NCBI GenBank assembly: GCA_000442125.1
Contig: KE546965.1
Coordinates: 186,001-250,000, forward strand
Source: Opeltia flavorubescens
Taxonomy: Eukaryota; Ascomycota; Lecanoromycetes; Teloschistales; Teloschistaceae
Direction of reading: 5' to 3'
Length of the DNA: 64,000 bases
The number at the start of each line of letters is the position of its first letter. The first letter of the stretch is position 1. Positions 1 through 10,701 of this stretch are shown piece after piece. The notes beneath the pieces are model-generated. The model was not told the origin of the DNA and did no database searches. It saw only the letters and a program-made list of their open reading frames with translations. Both the position numbers and the translations under genes were made by a program.

Positions 1-1
1 C

Positions 2-529
2 ATAGCCAGCAAGCGTAACAGCGCCCTCATTCGCGAAGAAGCAGCCGGCGACATGGAGAAGGAGCGAGAGCTCAGACGAGAAAACGAAGATGGCATCTCC
101 GCCCTCCCAGCACCTACCTTCCTCCCCCCACCAAAGAAAGCGCATACTCGTCGCGCCAGCAGACCCGATAAACTCACAATCCCATCCATCAACACCGTCC
201 CCGCACATAACGCGGCAAACGCATCCTTCGACTTCGGCTTCCCGTCCACACCGACCATGCTGCAGAAAAACCTTATGCGTTTCGCCTTCTTGCCCGCGGC
301 GAATAAGAAAACGGGATGGCATACTGAATACGGACGCCCGGATATCCCGTTCATGTTGAAGGGTTTCGAGAGGGATTTTGGGAAGAGGACTTGTGTGTTT
401 GTTTGTGGGCCGCCGAGTATGAGGGTGGATGTGCAGAGGTGTGTGGCGGGGATGCAGGCGAGGGTTTGGGGCGGAGGGGAGGGGGGGAGGGAGGAGGTTT
501 ATTTGCATACGGAGAATTATGCTATTTGA
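2..529 (+). CDS. Ferric/cupric reductase (FRE family), C-terminal part, cut by window edge
   Basis: The frame is open from base 2 and ends in TGA at 527-529, giving about 175 C-terminal residues. It matches the end of fungal FRE-type transmembrane metalloreductases, which move electrons from cytosolic NADPH through FAD and haem to extracellular Fe3+ or Cu2+ for reductive uptake. Seen here: a Pro/Arg/Ser-rich insert in the first 60 residues (typical of the variable loop in the NAD-binding domain), then GWHTEYGRPDI near 315-345, the NADPH-binding CGPPSM motif at 404-421, and the terminal HTENYAI, where relatives usually end in Trp. The membrane and FAD-binding parts lie upstream of the window. 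Codon use is GC-rich and gene-like, unlike the next 50 kb. A poly-Gly run (GGGEGG) near the end is odd but in frame. Family assignment is firm; the substrate metal cannot be told. Confidence 0.88.
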   Translation: MASKRNSALIREEAAGDMEKERELRRENEDGISALPAPTFLPPPKKAHTRRASRPDKLTIPSINTVPAHNAANASFDFGFPSTPTMLQKNLMRFAFLPAANKKTGWHTEYGRPDIPFMLKGFERDFGKRTCVFVCGPPSMRVDVQRCVAGMQARVWGGGEGGREEVYLHTENYAI

Positions 530-2036
530 TGTCTTTGGGGTGGGGGTGAGGGGGGGTGTATGAATTTTGTATTATGTATGATGTTTGTATATATGGGTAG
601 CGGGCTGTCATCAGTGGTGGTATGGGGGGAAATGGGAATGGGAATGGATGGATGGGAGGGTAAAATGGGGAGTCGCGGTTGAGGATTCGTTTGCTTAGTT
701 ACTTGATTCCCCTATCTTGCTTTATAGAGAATGCAAAGTCTTCTCTCACTTCCTCCCGTTCTACCTATGATCCTGATCAAAGAACGGACTAACCAATTTA
801 AGTTCTTCTCATGGTTTTGTGAATAAGTGCTAGACAAGGCCTAGTGCGCGTGTCTTTAGCAAATTCGAGTCAAAGTCATGTCGTGCAAGTCATCAGCTCT
901 TCTACGCTTCCTAGCTTCCATATCTCCCCTTATCCCATATCGAATTCTTTCAAAACTTTCTTCCACAAAACATCTCATGACATCTCTAACGTCATCGGCG
1001 TCTCGAGATATCTATATTCTCTGCCACTGTTCCCCTTCCCTTTATAAAATTCCAATTATTGCCTGCGCTACCAAAGTTTCTGTCATCTATATCTCATGCC
1101 CTATTTACGATGCCGAGCTTTTGTAGCAGTGACATGACGTTTTACAGTCTTTTCTACCTTTGCTCGCGCTCGTTAATAAATTAGATCTTTTTTTTGTGGC
1201 CTTTGGGGTGGGGTTTGAGGGGCTTTGGAATCTGTTTCATAGCCTAATTTCTTTGTCAAGTTTTGTTTTTTTTTGGGAGATGGCTAGGAAGAGGTGGAGG
1301 TTACTTTTTTTCAGAGTAGTACTGGGTTGGGATTGTTGATGATGATGATATGATTTTTTCGAGGTTTGAAAATGTCTTTTTAGGAGACTGAGATTCGTTT
1401 TTGGGAGTACTTCAACGATGGTTCTGCTTCGGTATATTCATCTTGAGGGTGAAGCGAGATGTCGATGTTTCATTGTGGAGGGATTGTAGACCTTCATTAT
1501 CTTTACTCTGTGCTCCCTTCTCGTGTTCACGAAACTGTCTGGGACTTTCGTATGCAGGTTGCTGCATCCTTTCTTGACTTTTTCGTTTGAGGGTACTTGA
1601 CCTGATGCACGTCTGTTGAAACTTTCTTTAACGAATATTTTGAAGATTTTGGTTGACTATATATGCATCTCATTTCTCGTCTCGTGAGTATAGTCTTCTC
1701 GATTCCTCGACTTCTTCCCTGGAATTTGGGACATCCAGCACTACTTTGCTTTCTTTACACACAAGTTTTCGTAACATGATCTCAGAAGCGTTGACTTGAC
1801 AATTATTCGTGTATTGTGGTATCTCCATATCAATCTAATGAATCCTTGAAACTGGATCTATCATTGCTCAGGAGGAGTCTCAGCATCCACCGAGGGTAGG
1901 GCAAATGGATCAGGGTCCTGGACATTGATTGACTGTCATCACTGAGATATCAGGGAGGCAGGTACAGTTCTATCCGCTCTTGGCGTGAACCCGGGGAGCT
2001 CCCGTGAATCAAGGGAGTTATGCCCATGCGCAGTAG
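530..2036. other. 3' flank and intergenic DNA without recognised gene
   Basis: The first 170 bases after the reductase stop are extremely G-rich on the + strand (runs of GGGG with TG), followed by T-rich and then T/G-rich DNA around 1180-1420. The strand asymmetry suggests 3' UTR and terminator sequence of the reductase gene, but no polyadenylation signal can be fixed. Short open frames at 844-1126 look random. No promoter or RNA gene was seen. Confidence 0.6.
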
Positions 2037-2760
2037 TCAATTTTGACGAGACTGCAGCTGCAACGCAGACATACCACTATATGAAGAGGTGAATGCACAC
2101 GTGGCTGCATTGTTACCGGAGAAGCAATCGTGGTTTTGTGAATCAACGATGAGGATACCATTCGGTTATTATATATCTGACCGAGGTTGACTAGAGGAAA
2201 TCACTGATTCCATATAGCTGTCAAATTCGACCAGACTGTAGCTGCGACGCAGACTTACCATTAAATGCTACGAGGTGAATGTACACATGGCTGTATCGTC
2301 ACTGGGGAATCAATCGTCTTACTGAGAATCAACAGGGCAGAGAACGCTTAGCTTTCTTTCTATCTGGTCGAACCTGATAATGTGGATATTTACTGATCAC
2401 TCACATCTCTTAGCTTTGCCGAGGACATATCTGCAACACAAACGTATGATTACCTCTTGCGAGGTGAATATATAGATATGGCTGTATTATCACTGGGGAA
2501 TCAATCGTACTCCTAAGGATCAACGAAGAAGGACTGTTCGGCTCCCAGACTACCTACCCGAACCTATTTATGTGCATATCTGCTGACCTTATGTAGCCAT
2601 TAGCTCTGCCCAGACTGCAGCTACATTACGGACCTACAACTACATTCTACAAGGTGGATGTACACATGGCTGTATAGTCACTGGAGGAGTAATCGTCTTC
2701 CTAAGGATCAACGACGAATATACCATTCGGCTCTCACTCTATCTTGACCGGACTGAACGA
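2037..2760 (+). repeat. Four tandem copies of a diverged ~188-bp repeat
   Basis: The phrase gactgcagctgcaacgcag and its variants begin at 2050, 2233, 2424 and 2613, giving periods of 183, 191 and 189 bp. Each copy continues with a block like gaggtgaatgtacacatggctgta, then tcactggggaatcaatcgt, then gatcaacgaaga...ccattcggct, then a loose tail with ctgaccgaac. Copies differ at roughly a quarter to a third of positions with small indels, so the array is old. No frame stays open through the copies, so it is probably not coding. The preceding 1860-2036 contains a weak echo (ctgtcatcactgagatatc near 1930) that may be a further worn copy. It could be a satellite-like array or the sub-repeats of a longer element. 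Confidence 0.85.
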
Positions 2761-3481
2761 GTAATTATTTGCTGGCCGCATACAAATATCTTCAACCGAA
2801 TGCTTTCGCAGAAGTCGCACTTTCTGGTCAAAGAAAGTTTAGTGCAGACACAGGGTTTTATTCTGCCTTACCTTTAAGATTACAGAGGTTTACTGGATCA
2901 CCATCTTTCATTGTCACGTGTATAGTTTCTCCTCACTGTATTCATTTATGACTCTACTCGAGCTCCTGGACTCGGACTTAGTCCACACTTGGATGAAGAT
3001 CTATCCTTTTTCGATTTCCCAAATCGACAACGTTCTTTCCTTTGCGAATCCACTACAGAGCTAATGATTTATAACCATGGTCATCCGTCCTCTGATTTTA
3101 GCAATGGAGCTTTGTCTTTGCGATCCAACAATCCGTCTCTCAACAATGGCAACTCTGGTACTCCATCTCTTCTACCGTCACAGCCTTCCTCTAGTAATGG
3201 CAACTGAATTTTCTGCAACTCTACAGCCATCACATCTCTTATACGGTACGACATGTCTGTACATTCAGAGTCTTACCTCTGCCACATTGGAACCGGGACC
3301 AGTCTTCGTCAGAACAGGACGAGGTCAGTGTAATACAGTAACAAACGTGCGCTGGACTCGAAAATCACTCTCCCCGAATACAGTTTCAATCTACCTATAA
3401 TTATTCCAACTTTGTCTGATCAGTCGAAAATAAATTGTTAGTATTATCGGCGCTTCTTGCACGGATATAAATGCTTGCTCG
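2761..3481. other. Low-complexity degenerate DNA
   Basis: No gene recognised. At 2989-3207 a short frame is rich in Ser, Asn and Pro, made of near-repeats of caatggcaactctg and ccatctcttctacc. It lacks an ATG at a convincing place and is probably worn low-complexity sequence. Confidence 0.4.
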
Positions 3482-3925
3482 ATGCCTTTTAAAATTGCGC
3501 TGGTAAGACACGATCGGCGGGATTATATTGAGGACCGTTCGCAACCATCTACTGGGGATGCCTTTCATAAAGTTCTAGACCACATTGGTCATCGAGGTGA
3601 CGGCATTAATGAAATAAGCGCCTGCTTACAGAATGTGAATGCTGCAGTAGCAGCAGACCATAAGGGAACGGCAGCTATTGCTTGTTCTGGTTCAGCATTC
3701 GTGCTACTCTTAGTAATCACTCATCAGACTACTTCAATCTTTCATACTCTCAATCACCGCTTTACATCGCGCGAAGATTTCGCTCTAGGTATCATCGAAG
3801 GGGCTTTCAATGTCGAGCGTACAGCCAAGAGAGAGTTTCAAGATGCGCAAAGGATTCCTAGATTATCGATATGGATGAAAAAACTCGTCTACTGTTCTTA
3901 TATCAAGCATAGTATCGCGCACTAA
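3482..3925 (+). CDS. Hypothetical protein or relic, 147 aa
   Basis: An ATG-started frame of 147 codons. Residues about 25-70 (GDAFHKVLDHIGHRGDGINE... followed by a small hydrophobic, Ala-rich stretch SGSAFVLLLVITHQ) loosely recall the helical segment found at the N-terminus of many fungal NACHT/STAND proteins (DUF7708-like), where a helix is followed by a 'pW..vr..Lq' core. The resemblance is weak: the diagnostic Trp is missing and no P-loop follows downstream. There is no signal peptide. The frame could equally be a chance opening, since frames of this size occur by luck here. I do not assign a function. Confidence 0.25.
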   Translation: MPFKIALVRHDRRDYIEDRSQPSTGDAFHKVLDHIGHRGDGINEISACLQNVNAAVAADHKGTAAIACSGSAFVLLLVITHQTTSIFHTLNHRFTSREDFALGIIEGAFNVERTAKREFQDAQRIPRLSIWMKKLVYCSYIKHSIAH

Positions 3926-6900
3926 TAGTCTTATGGAAAGTTGACACCTGGACCGCATCTTAAAAATGGCGTCTGACAAAGAGGAAGAGAATTTTCATCG
4001 CCGTAAGCATACAATGATTTAGTGCCCTGGAACGATTAATTCAAGTGACTTGAGGAGATTTTGACAGGGAGCTTGATGACGGAAGTCTCAAACCTCTACA
4101 GGAGGAAAGGAACGATTATAAACTTGAAGTCTAACAATCTTCCTAGGGGGCTTACAAGACGGCTACCGATTTATAGGTCTGATAGGGGCTTTGCCAATGA
4201 AAGAAGTACCATGGATGCAAGCTATCGTTTATCTCATTCGAGCAAACTTCGACATTTGTCGACGAGTACATGAACCTCTAGGCTTCCACGCAAAAGAATG
4301 ACATATAAAGCACAAACTTGCGAGATGAGATTCCGGAACTACAGAGAAAGCTGCCAAAGAAACTCTACACAATGTCAAAAGACAGTCAAGACTCAGCAGA
4401 GACGGACTTTGCCCTCGATGGAGCCTAACCACGAGTACAGCTATTACAGCAATTAGCAAAGTCGAACGACCTGGAGACGCTTTCTCTAGTGATTCTCGAC
4501 TGCTGTTATGCATCTATCGCGAGAATCACATTTTTGTGTGCATGCAATCTCACAGCAACCAGATACCTCGTATAAGAAACCGCCGGGCTCACTAAGCGAC
4601 TAACCAAGGCACTGTAGAACCTCCTCCAAGACTCACCATATCCGAGATCTCGACATTTGGTTATATTACGTTCAGCATTAAATTTACCGTACAATTACGC
4701 AAGCCTGAGCACTACTCAAACCGATCAAAGAAACCAATGACGAGATAGAGATAAATCTGCTCTTCTCCCTTACCAATCAAACTTCTGTTTTCTTTATCTC
4801 CGTGTGCTGAATGCGGATATTTTGCTTTCAGACTTCGAAAAAGACTTAATCATTGGAATATCGACCGCAACTGTGGCTTTTACTCTGGTCATTCGGACCT
4901 TAGGTATCTCTAGGCTTAGATAACCTAGATCTAACACCCAGAAGTAATCTTTCAGAGCTCATCTGATTCATCAAAGGCTGACTTTACATGACGATTGGCT
5001 AGAGGACGACGCAACGGAGTCGTGTTATTCTTCCGTCCCAAAACTGTCTCAAAGGAGATCCAACACCGGTACATATCGAGCATCCTAATAAGATCTAAGG
5101 ACTATTGGACTCGACCAAGAAATCGGCCGAGGTGCAATCAAAAGAATTCCTCACGGGATAGATTGTTGATTGCATTCAGAATATATCTGGCCTCGCACGA
5201 GTAGAGTCATTGCGTCGGTCGCTAGATCAATTGAATAAGCCTGGGAGACCTAGGCGGGACTTCGCTGTTTGGGAGATCAGAAAACACATCATTCGTCCTG
5301 ATAACCCTTAAAACCTCGCCGACGTCCTCAGAGCAACTGGAAGGGTTTTACATCTCAAACGTTCTATAGGCTTTCCCGCTTTGATACTTTGGAAGAGAGA
5401 TATACGTATTTTCCAACGGATCCGTTTACTGGGAACTTACAAGAACAGTCTGCGTGGTTTGTAGTAGTTGAACCAGACCTCCATAATCTGGAGATCAAGA
5501 AAATCAGCAGAGATAGGTGACAAAGGGAATTTTGAGAAATAAGGTATAGCCTGTTGGAATATGTTGCGGACGACTGAGTGTGATGGGTCTTCCGACAGTA
5601 ACAATCAGTCCCTATTTGTTTCAGGAAACCTAAGGCGTGTTGAAGAATGTTGCGTGTTTTCGAGATTGCTCATATAATCTACCCGCGCGGTAGAACAGGC
5701 ATGAGACTACGCCTATATTACAGAGGACTTCGAAACGATACACTGAAAAGACATAACCGGGTCGCGCGGCCACTGATCTTCTTTGTCATGAACAGCTTTT
5801 TCCGTTTCTCTTTTGCTCCGGCTTTCTAGACGTTAAAATTGACGACTATCATCCTCTATTGCCGATGGGAAATCACAGAGCTACTAATCATATCTGGATG
5901 GACTCTGGTCACATGGATGGCTTCTCGGATCGAAGTTGAGCCTGGTCAAGTTATTCATATTCTCTTTTGCCTTCTCCTAGATTTCTTCATCCGACTCCTG
6001 TACGATCTCAAGGACTCTACTCACTCAAGCTTTGGTCATTATCACGAGCGGACTTCTGTAGCCTAACTCCGACTACGTGACAACTTAAATGGACATCGCC
6101 GATCATCTCAAATTGCTGGAATCCTTACCATCCTACAAGGAATTCTCCTGAAACCACGAAGAAGCTCTATCCTTGAGATCAACGATCTACTCATGAAAAT
6201 CTGCTAGAGCAGATTCGAGATGAACTGGGTGCTAAAACTACTTTACCTACCTATTCAGACTTCCGAGTCAGAATTGCAAACTGATCAAGATCTCAGCACT
6301 CGTTGCTCAAGCCAAATTTTATCGTTGTCTGGCAGATAAACAACCGCAAAAACGAGTCAAGAATGGGGGCCGATGATAAAGACTGCCTTACCCGGGATCT
6401 CAAATATTTGGACCGAGGAATTGCAACGATCTCACCGACGCCGAGATTTCTACACTCCTCTGCACTCGTGGACTGAATGCTTTCATCGTACTCAAAAGCT
6501 CTAGCGATCTTTCCCTAGTCATTAAGATGTGGGAATGACCGAAGTCAGTATTACTGCTATTATCTGGTTTCTCACTGCCAGCGCCGCGATCGGAGTGGTC
6601 TTCAGATTTCCCTTAAGGAGTGGTCTCCTTCGGCCCCGAAACATTGGTTTTATTCCGCTCCATACATACAAATTCTACGACATGGCGTGTCTTCTGGGGT
6701 TCGGAACCCTCACTCCAGCTTGCGGTCGTTGCGAATAAGCAGATTGTTCTAGGCGGCAGCAACATAAAGATATCCTATTGACATGATCTTTGAAGTTGGA
6801 AAACCTCTCTGTCTTCTCAGAACTTTCAACCATGCAATTAGCAGGTTAGACCTTTTCGAAGACTCCCGTCTTCTATCAACCCAAGCTTTACTTCATTGCA

Positions 6901-9276
6901 CGCTCAATAAGTTTCTTTCGCAGATCTTATCTCGGGTATTGACCCAGAGACCTTCCCAAACTATATCGGTGGATTCTTAAATCCTTATTTCATTGTTCAA
7001 GTCCTGGTATTTTGTGCAAGACAAGTTGGAGACCTCATTTAGGTAATGTGACTAGGCAATATGCCAGATTACGAGGACAAGATGAGATGTCCGCGAGTAG
7101 CCTTTGAACACTCCGGAGACGATCTCAGAACGATTTATACTAGAGTGATCCATCTAAGTCCTCTTCAGTTTAGAATATAAAGCTCATAAACTTAGTCTCT
7201 TTACTAAACTTCATCTCCGTGATTGAATATATACTTTCGTCCCAACAACATTTATCCGTCAACAAAGTCCGTTGGTCGGTATGCGTGAAAATACCACAAC
7301 CTCTATCTGCTATCGGTTCAGATTGTCACCACTCACAGATCACAGAATAATCTTAAGTACATTCTAAAGGGCTTCTGTTTTGACTACCAAAAGATATCTT
7401 CTTCTCCCCAAAAACCCTACATAATTGTCCAGGTAAAGAAATATCTATACGCGAAAATGGATCCTGCTGGTGCTTATAAGGGCATATCTTTAAAGAAAGA
7501 TTTTGAAGTTATAGCGGTATCGATAATAAGGCATCGATCGTGTATTTACGAGCGAGAAATATACTTTGAAATTAAAGGGAACTCTGAGACTATTTCTGAT
7601 GGGTTTTATCATCTCCGCTTTCTCTTCACTGCAGAGAACTAGCATGAACATTATTACTAGACAATGGCCGACAAAAGAGCATAAACCTCAGGCATTACGC
7701 TAATACAACAGCGGGCATGATGCGGTACTGTATCTGATGGTAGTCATCGCAATGCTTCTCGGCGCAATAGTGGATACTGATAAATGGCACTCGGCGTCTT
7801 TTGACGTGGGGGTACGCACCCTCAAGAACAAGACTCCAAGAAGACAGAAGTACATCAAGTCGATGTTTGCTCCTCAACAGAGAAACATAATATACCCATT
7901 TAAAATCACCCAGAGAGAATTTTCCAAGGATAACACTGGATTTCTTTCTTATTTTATGGACCGCTGACACGGAGGGATATTCATTCAATATCAGTATTAC
8001 GAAGGTTTGACTAATATTACAGTATGATACCCCCACGCAAAGCAGCGGCGGGAATCACGGATGACTTGCCTGAATGTCTTGATAGTGAGCTATATTCCAC
8101 TAGGAGAATAGAGCAGCAGATCAGCATTCGTTCACTCAGTCAAACGATGATTACAGCTACAACCCCTCCAATAGGGGATATCATTTTCTTAAAACAAGAA
8201 ATTCTGAAGTTACGATCGTCAATAGCATTGGTCTCGACCAGCTTTCTAAATGTTGAAAAGATAGCTTCATTAGGATCCGAGATTGATGAGGTTATCTTCA
8301 TCAATATCCTTTTCCATCCAAGACGAGTGGAATCTAGAGCTCTGTAATATGTCTGCCATAAAATCTTTTAGCTTTCATCATGTATCCACCCAATCCCAAG
8401 GAAGGGAAGCGAAAGGTCAAACTTCTCGACTTCACGAATCGGCGTATTCCTCAAATTTCAAGTCAAGATATATCTTCTCAACACAAACATAGACGATATG
8501 CCACAACAACACGGGTATGAATAATCCATACATACGGAAAACGGCGGGTTGATTACCCTGCTGAATTGGGCGCGAAAAGAAAGATCAAAAGCAAAAGAGG
8601 TGGCCCAAGACATGAAAGGCAGAACAAACACCATACGTGGGGGCTTATTGTGGTAGTACCTTACTATTTACCATTGATAATAGTCAAACTTTGGAAGAGC
8701 GGTGGACTAGCCGTTCCGGGTGGATCTAAGCTAGGGAAAAAGGCTTGGTCCTTGTTCCTGTGCCCGCAGGAGTCGTGGGAAGAGATGCTCAGACCAAATA
8801 CCAACAACTGCTCTCACAATTTGACAGATGTCAAGGAATATAGTATACCTGCATCGGATATCTATCTACAAGATGCATGAATCACACAGCTATTGAAAGC
8901 TGTTCAAAGACACTTCTATCAATTGAGACAGCGAAAATCCTCAGGAGCCCCAATGGGTAACTCAAATTACGGGTTTTCTACTCACGGAGACCCCATAATA
9001 ATAGATCACGATTACATTACGGCAATGAGGGAGGCCTCATCTGGTCGGCTCTAGTGATGGTCGAGGTTTCGACAAGTGCAGTCAAGCTTCAACACTGCTG
9101 CAGCGTTGACTAGCGGGCTTGCTATAAGTCATTTCTCAAAAATCTTGCAGTGGTGGTGTTCTTCTACTTCCTTAATCATCCAATTATTGTTCTCTGGAAA
9201 CGCGTTTCTGATATGAAGAATAGCGATGATTTATTAGGAACAATCTATTTTGCCTATGTCAGCTTACAACCGATTC
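3926..9276. other. Degenerate DNA, no recognisable gene
   Basis: All six frames are broken by stops every few dozen codons. Frames at 4229-4513 (-), 7457-7642, 7695-8036 (-), 7737-7967, 8024-8347 and 8566-8880 were read and resemble nothing I know. Many start only from alternative codons. Codon-like composition is absent. The stretch is best described as decayed sequence of unknown origin. Confidence 0.5.
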
Positions 9277-9600
9277 ATCGATGTCAACGCTACCAGCTCG
9301 CTTGGAAATTCTCCATCAGCTTTTCCTCGAAACAGACGTGTACTATGAGATACGAGTCAAGAGACCTGTAATCATGGCACTCTGCTACTTTTCGACCACC
9401 CGGCCACAGTAAATGTGAGATACTTATCTAATAGATATGGAAGATGGCCATTTCTACCGAGGAAAAATGATTCTAGCTATAAGTAGCTCAGCAATAACAA
9501 ACGCATCAATATCTAATGCCTCCAGTGTATGGACTTGCTATCAATTCTTTCTCGAAACCGACGCACATTGTGAAATATGAGTCGGCAAACTTGATCAAAG
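9277..9600 (+). repeat. Two diverged direct copies of a ~95-bp block
   Basis: Block A (about 9277-9375) and block B (about 9506-9600) align over roughly 95 bases at about two thirds identity, for example cctcgaaacagacg...gagatacgagtcaaga against tctcgaaaccgacg...gaaatatgagtcggcaa. In one frame each reads a similar peptide: SFSSKQTCTMRYESRDL in A, NSFSKPTHIVKYESANL in B. That agreement suggests a duplicated coding fragment, now worn. No family was recognised. Confidence 0.5.
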
Positions 9601-9871
9601 CGGTCTTTGAATCGAATTTTGTCGAGCGTGCAGGAACCTCTCTAGACTTAAAAACCAACATATGCAAGTTACTACTCCAGGTAAAAGATCATGGAGACCA
9701 TTGCAGGCGATGAAGGGAAATAAGCTCGATATACCTGTCCGGGTGCTTCCGATGTCGGGCACGATAATACACTCAAGCCCAAAGGACTTGATGGCGGCAG
9801 CAACACTCCTTTCTAGCGGTACTTCGATGAGACGATGTTGACGATGTTGACGACGACGTAGATGAGCGAAC

Positions 9872-9973
9872 AACCGAGTACACGGTGTGCCGCACTCAGC
9901 CCTCTCCTGAGTGGATCAACTTAACCGAGTACACGGCATGGTAAACTCAGCGCTCTCCTGAGTGGATCAACTT
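9872..9973 (+). repeat. 51-bp tandem duplication with internal hairpin
   Basis: aaccgagtacacggtgtg starts at 9872 and recurs at 9923 (aaccgagtacacggcatg); each 51-bp unit ends ctctcctgagtggatcaactt. Only about six differences separate the units, so this is much younger than the surrounding decay. Each unit can fold a short hairpin (cactcag, 7-base loop, ctgagtg in the first; one pair shorter in the second). A small GA(C/T)GTT microsatellite (gacgatgttgacgatgttg) lies just upstream at about 9833-9857. Confidence 0.85.
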
Positions 9974-10338
9974 TTCTACCTTGGAGAAGAGAGACCTGAT
10001 TCAACTCAAGATCCTTTCTGGATTAATGAAGTATCTCCTCGTATTCTAGAATCACCCTCGACTTTAATCAATGGTTGTGTCTACGTCGGCATTGCACCAT
10101 TTTGCTTCCCCAGTTCTTCCCCGGCCGGTTTTATATGAAGTGGTTTCGATCTCGATGGGAACGGGAACAAGTGTGTTATGGGTGCGAAGTGGTACTGAAT
10201 ATCAAGCTGCAAAGGCGTATTTCCACCTTTCTTCTCCAAAAATGCCTATCCCGATGCCTGACCTTACATACTTTGAATTCTATCTCACATTTGAAAATGG
10301 TCTTCTTATATACATCTCAATTGATACTAAAACCCTGA

Positions 10339-10701
10339 AAAACTAGACGCGCCCTCTCACCTTCGACCAGACGATCCGTTACGGCCAGCAACACGGCCAA
10401 GCGTTGCCGAAAACTCAACAGCCGCAGCAATTGTGCATCCAATCTAGCCATTACAGATCTTCATTCTCGTCGTTACATGACATCGAGACCCTAAGGCAAG
10501 ACTCTGGAAGCCTTCGTGGACGGCCTTGATGCATGATCAGATGAAGACGAAGACAAGTCAATGGAAAACCATCCGGCACTAAAGAAAGGGAGACTGGAGC
10601 ATACAGGACGAAAAGTCGAGGTCTAAATTAGGCTGTATAATAAACTGATTGAAGTAGGGACCGTTTCTAGTCAACTCAGGAGTCACTTTTGCGACATTTG
10701 A
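10339..10701 (+). pseudogene. Possible relic of an unidentified gene, one frame with three stops
   Basis: One + frame reads through 10339-10701 with stops only at 10492, 10534 and 10624. It starts Arg/Ser-rich (TRRSVTASNTAKRCRKLNSR) and passes an acidic run, SDEDEDKSMENHPALKKGR, after about 66 codons, then a Lys/Leu-rich end. The composition (basic N-part, acidic spacer, C-rich third positions) looks more gene-like than the neighbouring DNA, but no family is recognisable and no start is visible. It may be a nuclear or DNA-binding protein fragment. Chance is not excluded. Confidence 0.22.

Noticed and set aside
90-359. Second + frame overlapping the ferric reductase
   Set aside because: It is the shifted shadow of a clearly recognised coding sequence.
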